This document shows positions 47,962 through 56,537 of a DNA stretch of 64,000 bases, piece after piece. Made by a program: the position numbers and the translations under genes. The stretch is from Alienimonas californiensis (lineage in GTDB: Bacteria > Planctomycetota > Planctomycetia > Planctomycetales > Planctomycetaceae). The notes beneath the pieces were generated by a model that worked only from the letters and a program-made list of their open reading frames with translations, was not told the DNA's origin and did not search any database. The stretch lies in NCBI RefSeq assembly GCF_007743815.1, contig NZ_CP036265.1, positions 708,501-772,500 on the forward strand, in the 5' to 3' direction. How positions within the stretch are numbered: position 1 is the first letter of the stretch; every line of letters starts with the position of its first letter.

Positions 47962-49271
47962 GGTAGCGGTCCCAGACGAAGAATGCCGTGGGCGTCGGTC
48001 TGTTCGTTCGCAAACCGCAGCGGCGGGGCCGTCGGCAGCGGGTCGGGGATCGTCACGCCGATCGTCGCGGCAGGTCCGCCGACAGGGACGGGGAACGTCG
48101 CCGACCGGACGACGGTTTGGTCCGGCAGCAGCGTGTTGATGTGCCAGTCCGCCTCGCTCGCGGCGACCTCCGTGCCGTCGGGCTCATACAGCCCGACCCG
48201 CACCGGCCAGTTGTGCAGGAACGGGGCGACGCCCCGGTTGGCGAACGTCAGCCGGACCGTCACGTCGCGGCCGGTTCGTTCAATTTCGGCCTCGGTCGCG
48301 GCGAAGCGATAGCCCAGCGACTTCGCCCCCGCCTCCGCAGCGGCCCGCACGTCGGGGGGAACGTCCTTTTTGAAGATTGCGGAGCACAGGAGCCAGGAGG
48401 CGTGCGTTTGCCGGACGCACTCCGCGAAGTCCTGGGCGCCCTTGGCGGTCTTGTCCGGGTCGAACAGCGCCCGCTGGACCTCCGGGCGGACCTCCCCGCC
48501 GATACTGCGGGTTTTCCAGACGTCCTTCGCACCGGCCTGTTCGAGCTTGGTCAGGAAGGCCCACGCGTCCCCGTTCCCGCCGGTCCGGAGGGTGGAGTAG
48601 GCGAAGCTGTCGTCGTGGAAGCCGACCGGATAGCGCCGCGTCAGTTCTTCCGGATAACGGGCGACGACCGGCGTTGTTTTGAACGCCTTTTCGTAGGACG
48701 CGAGCACGCGGCGCTGCACGTCCTCGGAAGCGAACTGCTCCCCGTTCGGGTAGGTGTGCCACTCGCCCCAGTACCCCAGCAGCCCGACCTGCAAGAACCC
48801 GAGCCGCGGGTCGCCGTCGTACCGCTCGCCCAGGGCCGCGACCGTGGTCTCCATCGCCGCGATCAGCCGTTCGTCTTCATAGTCCGGGCTGCGGCCGCCG
48901 CCGTGCTCGGAATAGCGCCGCATCTTCAGACCGGCGTCCCGCAGATATTGAGAAACGCCGGACTTCGATTCGTTGGGATAATCCAGATACACCCGCAGGA
49001 CGAGGCGGCGACCGCGGGAGGCGACGTCCTGCAGGATCGGTTCGAGACCGGCGTCGAACGTAAACGCTCCCGGGCCGGTGGTCAGCTCGGCCAGTCCGAC
49101 GTATTGGAATTCCAGACTGTGCGGGACGGCGTCCGGGCCGCGATCCCCCCGGTACGGCATCAACCCTTTGAGCGGATTCTCCGCGAACCCGGCGTGCGGC
49201 GTGAGCGTCATCGTCCGCGTCGCCGGGGCCTCCGGGGCGAACGCGAGCGCGACCAGCAAAGCGAAGGACAC
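47958..49271 (-). CDS. DUF4832 domain-containing secreted protein
   Basis: 437 residues from GTG 49271, with AGGA seven bases upstream. A short signal peptide (LLVALAFAPEAPA) is likely. The body begins NPLKGLMPYRGD, contains LVLRVYLDYPNE and LLGYWGEWHTYP, in a pattern resembling a TIM-barrel glycosidase of the GH42/DUF4832 type, and ends in a beta-sandwich of about 100 residues (VRLTFANRGVAPFLHNWPV). Glutamates suited to catalysis exist (GYWGEWHT) but the substrate is unknown. It is first in a leftward group with the sigma factor. It is divergent from the PQQ-type gene at 49414. Confidence 0.83.
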   Translation of the reverse strand: MSFALLVALAFAPEAPATRTMTLTPHAGFAENPLKGLMPYRGDRGPDAVPHSLEFQYVGLAELTTGPGAFTFDAGLEPILQDVASRGRRLVLRVYLDYPNESKSGVSQYLRDAGLKMRRYSEHGGGRSPDYEDERLIAAMETTVAALGERYDGDPRLGFLQVGLLGYWGEWHTYPNGEQFASEDVQRRVLASYEKAFKTTPVVARYPEELTRRYPVGFHDDSFAYSTLRTGGNGDAWAFLTKLEQAGAKDVWKTRSIGGEVRPEVQRALFDPDKTAKGAQDFAECVRQTHASWLLCSAIFKKDVPPDVRAAAEAGAKSLGYRFAATEAEIERTGRDVTVRLTFANRGVAPFLHNWPVRVGLYEPDGTEVAASEADWHINTLLPDQTVVRSATFPVPVGGPAATIGVTIPDPLPTAPPLRFANEQTDAHGILRLGPLP

Positions 49272-49413
49272 GGACGATCCTGTGCGAGATGGCGGGACCG
49301 GGAACGATCCGGCCAGCCTAAACGCCCCAGCCGGCCGGGGCTATGCTCCCGCTCGCCGAGGCGCCGGTTCGCCGGCGCCGTCGGCCGTTCCGCTTCCCTT
49401 TCTGCCTGCCCTC

Positions 49414-50625
49414 ATGCTCGCCCCCGTTCTGCTCGCCGCGGCGCTCGCCGCCGGCCCCGCCCCCGCCGACGCCGAAACGGCCGGCGTCCCCGCCCCGCCG
49501 ACGGACGTGGACACGTCCCCGCTGCCGATCAAGGCCGTGCGGGCCTTCGAGTTCCTCACCTTCGACCGCCCCATCCTGCTGACGCACCCCGGCGACGGCA
49601 GCGACCGGGTGATCGTCGTCACCCAGAAGGGGCCGATCTTCCAGTTCCCGAACGACCCGGACGTGGAGGAAGCGACCCCGTTCGGCGATCTCTCCGACCG
49701 CGTCGTTTATAACGAGAAGCAGAACGAAGAGGGCCTGCTGGGGCTGGCCTTTCACCCGGAATTCAAAACGAACGGCCGGGTCTTCATTTATTACACCACG
49801 ACCGACGCCCCGCACACCTCCGTCATCAGCGAGTTCAAAGCGGTCGGCGAGGGCCTCGACCAGCGGCTCGACGCGGACAGCGAGCGGGAGATTTTTCGCC
49901 TGCAACAGCCGTATTGGAACCATAACGCCGGGACGATTCTGTTCGGCCCGGACGGCATGTTTTACGTCGCCTTCGGCGACGGCGGAGCCGGCGGCGACCC
50001 GCTGGACAACGGCCAGAACGTCGGCACCGTCTTCGGGGCGATGCTGCGGCTGGACGTCGACGCCGAACCGGCCGAGGGCAAAGCCTACGCCGTCCCCGCG
50101 GACAACCCGCACGTCGGCAAACCCGGCGCCCTGCCGGAGATCTACGCCCACGGCTTCCGCAACCCCTGGCGGTTCAGCTTCGACGCGAAAACCGGCGCCC
50201 TCTGGCTGGCGGACGTCGGCCAGGACAAGTGGGAGGAGATTAACGTCGTCGAGCCCGGCAAGAACTACGGCTGGAGCGTGTTCGAGGGCTTCCACCCCTT
50301 CCCCCCCGACCGCAAGCCGGCCTACACCGAGGGCGAGGGCATGACCTTCCCGGTCTGGGAATACGATCACGAAACCGGCAAGTCGATCACTGGCGGCGTG
50401 GTCTACCGGGGCTCGAAGGTCCCGGCGCTGCAGGGCAAATACCTATACGGGGACTACGTCAGCGGCCTGCTGTGGGCGTTGGAGCTGGGCCCGGACGGCA
50501 AGGCGAAATCCAACCGCCCGCTGACCGGCCATAAACACCCGATGATGAGCTTCGGCGAAGGCCCCGACGGCGAGGCGTACTTCATGACGACCTTCGGTCA
50601 ACTCTGGACCTTCGCCGCGGAGTGA
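49414..50625 (+). CDS. PQQ-dependent sugar dehydrogenase (glucose/sorbosone dehydrogenase family)
   Basis: 403 residues with a signal peptide (LAPVLLAAALAAGPAPADA). The beta-propeller core shows EEGLLGLAFHPEF, HNAGTILFGPDGMFYVAFGDGG and YAHGFRNPWRFSFD, which hold the PQQ- and calcium-binding residues of the soluble aldose dehydrogenase family (Asp, His, Arg). The end YGDYVSGLLWALEL is also standard. It oxidises sugars in the periplasm, passing electrons to a carrier. The ATG at 49414 sits directly before the signal peptide. The gene is divergent from DUF4832/sigma. Confidence 0.92.
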   Translation: MLAPVLLAAALAAGPAPADAETAGVPAPPTDVDTSPLPIKAVRAFEFLTFDRPILLTHPGDGSDRVIVVTQKGPIFQFPNDPDVEEATPFGDLSDRVVYNEKQNEEGLLGLAFHPEFKTNGRVFIYYTTTDAPHTSVISEFKAVGEGLDQRLDADSEREIFRLQQPYWNHNAGTILFGPDGMFYVAFGDGGAGGDPLDNGQNVGTVFGAMLRLDVDAEPAEGKAYAVPADNPHVGKPGALPEIYAHGFRNPWRFSFDAKTGALWLADVGQDKWEEINVVEPGKNYGWSVFEGFHPFPPDRKPAYTEGEGMTFPVWEYDHETGKSITGGVVYRGSKVPALQGKYLYGDYVSGLLWALELGPDGKAKSNRPLTGHKHPMMSFGEGPDGEAYFMTTFGQLWTFAAE

Positions 50626-50641
50626 GCGCAGGCCCCGGCGT

Positions 50642-51424
50642 TCAACAGCACGCCCAACCGAAGGCGACGACCTGCTTGTGCGTCGGGCACTGCGTCACGT
50701 GCCCGACGCCGGAGTCGCCGAACATAAACGGCACGTTCGCCTCGCTGTCGAGTTGAAACAGCAGTTCCATCGCCTCGCCGCACTCCGGGCAGGCGGGGCG
50801 CTCCGGGCCCTGCCCCCAGTGCGGCCAGCCGGCGAGCTTGTCGCCGTCAGCGGGGGCAATTCGTTCTGCAATCGCCTTCGCCGTCGCCATTCCCTCCGCA
50901 CGGAAACCGACCTCCTCGCAGATGACCTCCGTCGGGCGATACGGCACGGCGTTGAAGTGATAATCGGTGACCAACCCGAGGCGTTCGTGCTCCATGCCGT
51001 GCGGCCGGTCGACGAGGGGCTCCCAGCCGACGATCCGCTGCGGCGGGAACGTGCCGGGGTTCTCCGCGGCCGGGGCGCCGGCGCCGGCCGGCAGCACGCG
51101 GCACAGACTGACGCCCTCTGAATTGAACGGCTCCCAGCCGCCGTCGCAGTCCCCGGTGCAGTAGAACAACTGCACCAGCCCGGAGCCGTAGCGGTCGCCC
51201 AGTTCGTCCGGCAAGGCGTCCAGATCGAGTTGCAAGAACAGTTCAAGGGGCTGGCCGCACCCGCCGCAGGCGGGCCAGGCTTCGCCCTCGGCGAGCAGCG
51301 GTAGGCCGGCAAACTTGCTGTCGGTCGGCGCCCCGTCGCCTTCCTCGACGGTCGGTCGCCACGCCGGGCGCTCCCGCTTCGCGATCCAGGGGGCGAGGGC
51401 GGCGAGGGCTTCGTCGGCGGTCAT
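50642..51424 (-). CDS. DUF1963 (YwqG-like) protein
   Basis: 260 residues, no signal peptide. DSKFAGLPLLAEGEAWPACG (36-54) is the typical DUF1963 opening, followed by a CxxC pair (Cys53, Cys56) and LFLQLDLDALP. A second CPEC pair near 215 suggests two zinc-binding knuckles, here better conserved than in many members. The end is CPTHKQVVAFGWACC. Its function is unknown; it is widely distributed in bacteria. Start ATG 51424. It converges on the PQQ-type gene with stops 16 bases apart. Confidence 0.85.
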   Translation of the reverse strand: MTADEALAALAPWIAKRERPAWRPTVEEGDGAPTDSKFAGLPLLAEGEAWPACGGCGQPLELFLQLDLDALPDELGDRYGSGLVQLFYCTGDCDGGWEPFNSEGVSLCRVLPAGAGAPAAENPGTFPPQRIVGWEPLVDRPHGMEHERLGLVTDYHFNAVPYRPTEVICEEVGFRAEGMATAKAIAERIAPADGDKLAGWPHWGQGPERPACPECGEAMELLFQLDSEANVPFMFGDSGVGHVTQCPTHKQVVAFGWACC

Positions 51425-51516
51425 CGGGGCGGCCTATCGGGGCGAACGGTTCGCCCACGGTGGCCGCGCGGCGCCCCCCGGGCAACAGTTCCCGAGGGCC
51501 GGCCCGCGGCCCCTGG

Positions 51517-52854
51517 TCAGTCGTCCCTGCCGGGCGGGTCGACCTCCTCGTGGCCCAGGGCGCTGTTGATCCAGTAGCGGGTGACGAAGATCATCGACAC
51601 CAGAATGATCGGGGTGGCGAACAGCACGCCCAACGCCCCGAACAGGATTCCGAGCACCAACTGGCCGGTGATGACCAGCGCCGGCGGCACGCCGGTGCCC
51701 TCCCCGATGACGTAGGGGGTGATGACGTAGCTTTCGAGCATCTGCACGCCGATATAGGCCAATAGCACCCACAGCGGGGTCATGCCGCCCTGCTGGACGG
51801 CGATCAACATCGGGGGGACGGCGGCCAGCAGCGAGCCAATGTTCGGCACGAACACCAGCAGGGCGGTCAGGAAGGCCAGCGTGAGGGCCAGCGGGATGCC
51901 CAGCGCCCACAGGGCCAGACCGGTCAGTGTGCCGGTGATCGCCATCGCCACCAGCCGGGCCTTCGTCCAGGCCCACAGGGCCACGGCGGAGTCGTCCATC
52001 ACCTCCCGCAGCTTCTCCCTCTGGCGGTCGGGGAACAGGTTGACGGCCCCGTCCCGATACATCGCCGGGCTGATCGCCAGGAACACGCCCGTGAAGAAGA
52101 TGAACAGGACGTAGATGGCGAAGGTGAACGGGGCGGTGAAGACCCGCTGCGCCGGCGAAGACGACGACCCGGACCCGCCGCCCATCAGCCCGCCGACGAG
52201 CGTCATGGGGTCGGGGACGGCGTCCAGCAGCTTGCCCGCCGCCCCGCGGGACTCGCCGCCTTCGCCGCTCCCGCCGCCTTCGCCGCTCCCGCCGCCTTCG
52301 CCGCCTTCGCCGCTCTCGCCGGAGGCCGACGAGTCGGGGGCCGGCTCGGCGGGGTCTTCGCCGTTCTTCTCCGCTTCGCTCTCCTGGGCGGCGTCGGCGG
52401 TGTCGAGGCCTTGCTGGAGGCGCTCCTCGATCGTGCTGCGGGCGTCGGAGAGGCTGGCGGTCAGTTCGTTGACCCGTCCGCCGATCCGCCAGCCGGCGGT
52501 CAGCGTGATGGCCAGCATCGCCGCCACCAGCAGGGTCACGACGATCGCCAGGTTCCACCGCGGCCCCATGTGCGTATACCGCCCCAACCCTTTGGCGCAC
52601 TGCACCAACGCCGAGCCGAACCAGATCGCCGCGAACACCAGCAGCGCCGCCTCCGGCGCGTAGCAGAGCACCAGAAAGGCGGCGACGACGATGGAGGCGA
52701 TCGCCGCCGCCTTCCACAACCGCCGCACGTACGGGCTGGGCGACTCGCCGGGGGGGACGGTGTCGTCCATCGCCGCGTTCTCGACCCGCATGGGCTCCTT
52801 TCGCCCGCGTCGTCCGTCGGCGGGATCGAACGGCGGCGGGGCGTCGGCAGACAT
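51517..52854 (-). CDS. AI-2E family transporter (PerM/YdiK type membrane protein)
   Basis: 445 residues from ATG 52854. There are about seven or eight membrane segments: two near 48-88, one at 102-122, a loop with an extra linker at 151-205, then helices from about 235 on, ending with ALVITGQLVLGILFGALGVL and FATPIILVSMIFV, the family signature. The linker is unusual: Asp/Glu-rich with SGEGG repeats, encoded by about 18-base tandem repeats near 52258-52320. The substrate is uncertain; family members carry autoinducer-2, ions or small molecules. It is divergent from the SDR gene, 205 bases apart. Confidence 0.88.
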   Translation of the reverse strand: MSADAPPPFDPADGRRGRKEPMRVENAAMDDTVPPGESPSPYVRRLWKAAAIASIVVAAFLVLCYAPEAALLVFAAIWFGSALVQCAKGLGRYTHMGPRWNLAIVVTLLVAAMLAITLTAGWRIGGRVNELTASLSDARSTIEERLQQGLDTADAAQESEAEKNGEDPAEPAPDSSASGESGEGGEGGGSGEGGGSGEGGESRGAAGKLLDAVPDPMTLVGGLMGGGSGSSSSPAQRVFTAPFTFAIYVLFIFFTGVFLAISPAMYRDGAVNLFPDRQREKLREVMDDSAVALWAWTKARLVAMAITGTLTGLALWALGIPLALTLAFLTALLVFVPNIGSLLAAVPPMLIAVQQGGMTPLWVLLAYIGVQMLESYVITPYVIGEGTGVPPALVITGQLVLGILFGALGVLFATPIILVSMIFVTRYWINSALGHEEVDPPGRDD

Positions 52855-53059
52855 GGCGGGGGAAAGGTGGAAGAATGGGAACGGAGCCTTGGGCAGTTTG
52901 GGCAACGCCGCGGCGCCGCGCCACGGGGCCGACCCCGCCCGAGCGGCCCGGTTCCGCCCGGGTTTCCCCCCGCACCACGGGGCCACACTACTCCGCGGGC
53001 GACGCCGGCTCCGACGCCGGGGCCCTCCGCGTTCGCCCGTCCCTCGCCCGCCCCCCGCC

Positions 53060-53872
53060 GTGCCGTCCGCCGCCCCCGTCGTTCCCCTCGTCACCCTGGA
53101 GGGCCGCGTCGCGCTCATCACCGGCGCCGGCAGCGGGCTGGGTCGGGCCAGCGCCAAGCGGCTGGCGACCGCGGGGGCGTTCGTCGGCCTGCTGGACCTG
53201 GACGCCGACGGCCTGGCGGAGACCGCCGAGGAGATCGAAGCCGCCGGCGGCCGCTGCGCGACGCGGACCGCGGACGTCTCCGACCCGGAGTCGATCCGGC
53301 CCGCGATCGAGGGCCTTGCCGAGGCCGCCGGCCGGCTGGACGTGGTCTACGCCAACGCCGGCATCAACGGCGTCTGGGCGCCCCTGGCGGACCTGGAGCC
53401 GGACGAATGGGACCAGACGCTCGCGGTGAACCTCAAAGGCACGTTCCTCACCGTCAAGTACGCGCTGCCGTGGCTCAAAAAGCGGGGCGGCAGCGTGGTC
53501 GTGTGCGCCAGCGTCAACGGCACGCGGGTGTTCAGCAACACCGGGGCGACCGCCTATAGTTGCAGCAAGGCCGGGCAGTTGGCCTTCGTGAAAATGGTCG
53601 CCTTGGAACTGGCGAGCCATCACATCCGGGTGAACGCGATCATCCCCGGGGCGATCATGACGCCGATTTTTAATAAGACCGTCGAGCGGAACATCGAGTC
53701 CGAAAAGCCGCACGTCGAATACACCGACGGTCGCATCCCCCTGACCGGCGGCGACCCCGGCGACCCGCGGGACGTGGCCAACGCGGTGCTGTATCTGGCC
53801 AGCGATCTGAGTTCGCACGTCACCGGCGCCGAGATCGTCGTCGACGGCGGCGAAAGCCTGTTGCAGGGCTGA
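53060..53872 (+). CDS. SDR family oxidoreductase
   Basis: 270 residues from GTG 53060, placed about 12 codons before the Rossmann core. TGAGSGLG (21-28) binds NAD(P), NAG is at 99-101, the catalytic Ser lies near 151, and Tyr166 and Lys170 form YxxxK (TAYSCSK). PG near 190 and the end GAEIVVDGGESLL match the classical short-chain dehydrogenase family. It reduces or oxidises a ketone or alcohol; the substrate is unknown. The long upstream in-frame extension to 52691 runs across the divergent promoter and is rejected. Confidence 0.92.
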   Translation: MPSAAPVVPLVTLEGRVALITGAGSGLGRASAKRLATAGAFVGLLDLDADGLAETAEEIEAAGGRCATRTADVSDPESIRPAIEGLAEAAGRLDVVYANAGINGVWAPLADLEPDEWDQTLAVNLKGTFLTVKYALPWLKKRGGSVVVCASVNGTRVFSNTGATAYSCSKAGQLAFVKMVALELASHHIRVNAIIPGAIMTPIFNKTVERNIESEKPHVEYTDGRIPLTGGDPGDPRDVANAVLYLASDLSSHVTGAEIVVDGGESLLQG

Positions 53873-54016
53873 ACCGGACCGCGTCGGCTCGCACGCTCCC
53901 CCCGCTTCGCCGTCGCCGATCGGCGGCGCGCCAAGGGGTTCCGCGTTGACCGTGAGCGGACCAAAGGGCTATCTCGGCAGTCCCTTTCCCCAATCGCACC
54001 GGCAAGGACGCCCGCG

Positions 54017-54532
54017 ATGTTGCAGCCCGTTCATGCGCTCAAGCTGTTCGCCCCCGAGTCCGTACCCGCGGACCGGGTGGTTCGCGCGGTGCTGGCGGCC
54101 ACCCGCCTGACGCCGGGCGACCGGGCGTTGCTCCACGGACCGTACGCCGGGACCTGGGAAGCGGTGCTGGAATATCTGGGCGTGTGCGTGGAACGGGCCG
54201 GCGCCCCCGCCGAGGCCCGGAAGAAACTGCTGCGGCCCGGCGGAGCGGCGTACGAGGCGGCGATCTACGTCGGCCCGGCGGAGGGCGCCGACCGCGCCAA
54301 GGCCGTCGAGGCCGCCGATCTGGTGCGCCCCGGGCGGAACAGCCTCGCGGTGGTGCACGGGGACGACCTCGCCGCCGTCCCCCCCGCCGACGCCCTCCGC
54401 CTGCCGGACCGCCGCGGGTTCGCCCAACCGGCCGGCCCCGGCGGGTGGGTGCTGCACACCGTGCCCGGCAGCGCCTGCTGGCGGGGCGTGCAGGGCGCCG
54501 TCGCCCCCGCCGCGATGAAGAAAGCGGCCTGA
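54017..54532 (+). CDS. Uncharacterised small protein, Rossmann-like
   Basis: A 171-residue protein without signal peptide or membrane segment. The segment TPGDRALLHGPYAGTWEAV (32-50) has the shape of a first Rossmann strand and glycine loop, and EAAIYVGPAEG and AVVHGDDLAAVP could be later strands, so a partial or degenerate methyltransferase-like domain is possible. I do not recognise a family. ATG 54017. Codon use is typical of the genome, which supports it being a real gene. An REP-like element lies directly downstream. Confidence 0.55.
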   Translation: MLQPVHALKLFAPESVPADRVVRAVLAATRLTPGDRALLHGPYAGTWEAVLEYLGVCVERAGAPAEARKKLLRPGGAAYEAAIYVGPAEGADRAKAVEAADLVRPGRNSLAVVHGDDLAAVPPADALRLPDRRGFAQPAGPGGWVLHTVPGSACWRGVQGAVAPAAMKKAA

Positions 54533-54550
54533 ACCCGATTCAGCGTGCGT

Positions 54551-54628
54551 ACCAGCCCGGGGCGCGAGCCCCGGCCGTGCGTCGCGCTGTCCGAAAGAGA
54601 CCGCCGATGCTTGCGCATCGGGCTGGCA
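54551..54628. repeat. REP-like element with two divergent arms
   Basis: Arms 54551-54575 and 54603-54627 are related as an imperfect inverted repeat (19 of 25). Each is also a mini-hairpin. The first reads AGCCCG-GG-GCGCGAGC-CC-CGG; the second, on the minus strand, AGCCCG-AT-GCGCAAGC-AT-CGG. It is the same frame as the arms at 6672-6746, with different but still complementary stem bases. Confidence 0.72.
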
Positions 54629-54780
54629 TGGGCCGTTCAATTCGTCAGGGACCGTCGGCGGGGTTGTGACGGCCGGCCGGCGGCAGTACACCCCGACCCC
54701 GCCGCGGATTCGCTCCCGTCGCGCTCGCCTCCCCCGCGAGCGGCCCCCCGCCGCCCCCGCTCCGTCCCGCCCGCCCCGCG

Positions 54781-56382
54781 ATGAACTGGCCGCTGCTCTG
54801 CCGGTTGCTGGGGCTCCTGGCCATGCTGGTGGGCGGCAGCATGACGCTGTCCCTGCCCTGGGCGTTTCCCTTCGCCGGGCAGGTGGAACACGTCGAAACC
54901 CGCGGGGCGATCGGGCTGGTCTCCTCCATCGCCCTGTCCCTGCTGACCGGCGGCGGGCTGTGGTGGTACGGCCGCAACGCCGGCAAGGACACCATCCTGC
55001 GGAAGGAGGCGCTGGCGGTCGTCGGGCTGGGCTGGATCCTCGCCGGCGTGCTCGGGGCGCTGCCGCTGTACCTCAGCGGCTCCTACCGGAAATATTATCC
55101 CGACGCCCCGGAGCTGAACGTCCGGGTCACGGTCGCGGACGCCCTGTTTGAAAGCGTCAGCGGGTTCAGCACCACCGGGGCCAGCGTGCTGGACGAACTG
55201 GAGGACCCCCGGGCGGTCCCCCGCTGCGTGATGTTCTGGCGGAGCTTCACCCACTGGCTCGGCGGGATGGGCATCATCGTGCTGTTCGTGGCGATCCTGG
55301 GCCAATTAGGGGCCGGCGGGAAGGCGCTGATGCGCCGGGAGGTCCCCGGGCCGATCAGCGAGGCCGTCCGCCCCCGCGTGCAGGAGCACGCCCTGACGAT
55401 GTGGCTGATTTACGTCACGCTCTCGGCGATCGCGGCGCTGGTGTATTCGCTGGAGGGGATGAGCCTGTACGACGCCCTGTGCCACAGCTTCGGCACGCTC
55501 GCGACCGGCGGGTTCTCCACCTACAACGACAGCGTCGGCCACTTCGGACCGCTGATCCAGTGGACCGTCATTCTCTTTATGTTTCTGGCCGGGGTGAACT
55601 TCAGCCTGTATTACCTCGTTTTGCGGGGCACGCCCCGGCTGGGCGAGGGCAAGGTCTGGGGCCGCCTGAAACTGGTGTTCGGCGACCCGGAGTTCCGCGT
55701 CTACGTCGCGATCCTGCTGATCGCCACGGGATTGCTGTTCACGTATCTGCTCACCCGGCGGCAGTACGACTCCGTGGTGGAGGAGTTCCGGCACGCGGCG
55801 TTTATGTCCGTGGCGATTACCACCACGACCGGCTTCGGCACGGAGGACTACACCCAGTGGGGCGAGTCCGCCAAGGGGCTGATCTTCCTATTAATGTTCT
55901 GCGGGGGTTGCTCCGGGAGCACCGCGGGCGGAATTAAAGTGATCCGGTTCATGCTGCTGGCGAAAGTCGTGCGGTTGGAGGTGGAAAAGGCCTTCCGGCC
56001 GAACGTCGTCCGCCCGATGAAGCTGTTCGGCCTGCCGGTGGACCGGGACCTGCGGCACGACGTGGTGGTCTATTTCGCGTTGGTGCTCACGCTGTTCGTG
56101 GGCGGTTGGTACGCCCTCTGCCTGCTCGAACCGGGGGACCAGTGGGCCGCCCACGACGACGTGCCCGGCGCCCAGGCGGAGAAACTGATCGACTGCGCCA
56201 GCGCCGTGGCCAGTTGCCTGAACAACATCGGCCCGGGTCTGGGCAAACTCGGCCCGGCGGAGAACTACAGCGACTTCGCCGCCGGCAGCAAACTCCTGCT
56301 GACCGTCCTGATGTTGCTGGGCCGGCTGGAACTGTTCGCCATCCTGGTGCTGTTCGCCCCGCGCTTCTGGCGGGTCAATTAG
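54781..56382 (+). CDS. TrkH family potassium uptake protein
   Basis: 533 residues with about ten membrane helices and four pore-loop (P) segments, each with a conserved glycine: GFSTTGASV near 125, [14 protein letters not shown] near 235, [11 protein letters not shown] near 350, and a fourth near [10 protein letters not shown] at 480. This is the standard TrkH/KtrB pore of a potassium transporter. It normally needs a cytosolic TrkA/KtrA nucleotide-binding partner, which is not in the window. It is in the inner membrane. Start ATG 54781; no clear Shine-Dalgarno site. Confidence 0.95.
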   Translation: MNWPLLCRLLGLLAMLVGGSMTLSLPWAFPFAGQVEHVETRGAIGLVSSIALSLLTGGGLWWYGRNAGKDTILRKEALAVVGLGWILAGVLGALPLYLSGSYRKYYPDAPELNVRVTVADALFESVSGFSTTGASVLDELEDPRAVPRCVMFWRSFTHWLGGMGIIVLFVAILGQLGAGGKALMRREVPGPISEAVRPRVQEHALTMWLIYVTLSAIAALVYSLEGMSLYDALCHSFGTLATGGFSTYNDSVGHFGPLIQWTVILFMFLAGVNFSLYYLVLRGTPRLGEGKVWGRLKLVFGDPEFRVYVAILLIATGLLFTYLLTRRQYDSVVEEFRHAAFMSVAITTTTGFGTEDYTQWGESAKGLIFLLMFCGGCSGSTAGGIKVIRFMLLAKVVRLEVEKAFRPNVVRPMKLFGLPVDRDLRHDVVVYFALVLTLFVGGWYALCLLEPGDQWAAHDDVPGAQAEKLIDCASAVASCLNNIGPGLGKLGPAENYSDFAAGSKLLLTVLMLLGRLELFAILVLFAPRFWRVN

Positions 56383-56537
56383 GGAGTCGCTTCCCCGGTT
56401 CGCCGGCGCCGAGAGGCGGCGCGCTTCGGGCCGATCTGGGCCCGGACACGGACCGAACGGCGCCCCCCGGTTCGGTTGTGGCCCGGGGGGCGGACGGAAC
56501 AGGATCGCGGGTCCCCTCCCCCGCCCGGTTCCGCACG

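Noticed and set aside
47988-49712. A 574-codon open frame on the plus strand
   Set aside because: It is antisense to the DUF4832 gene and overlaps the start of the PQQ-type gene in another frame; composition is shadow-like.
53873-54016. A possible short gene between the SDR gene and the unknown protein
   Set aside because: No frame has a credible start and length; the region is best read as promoter.
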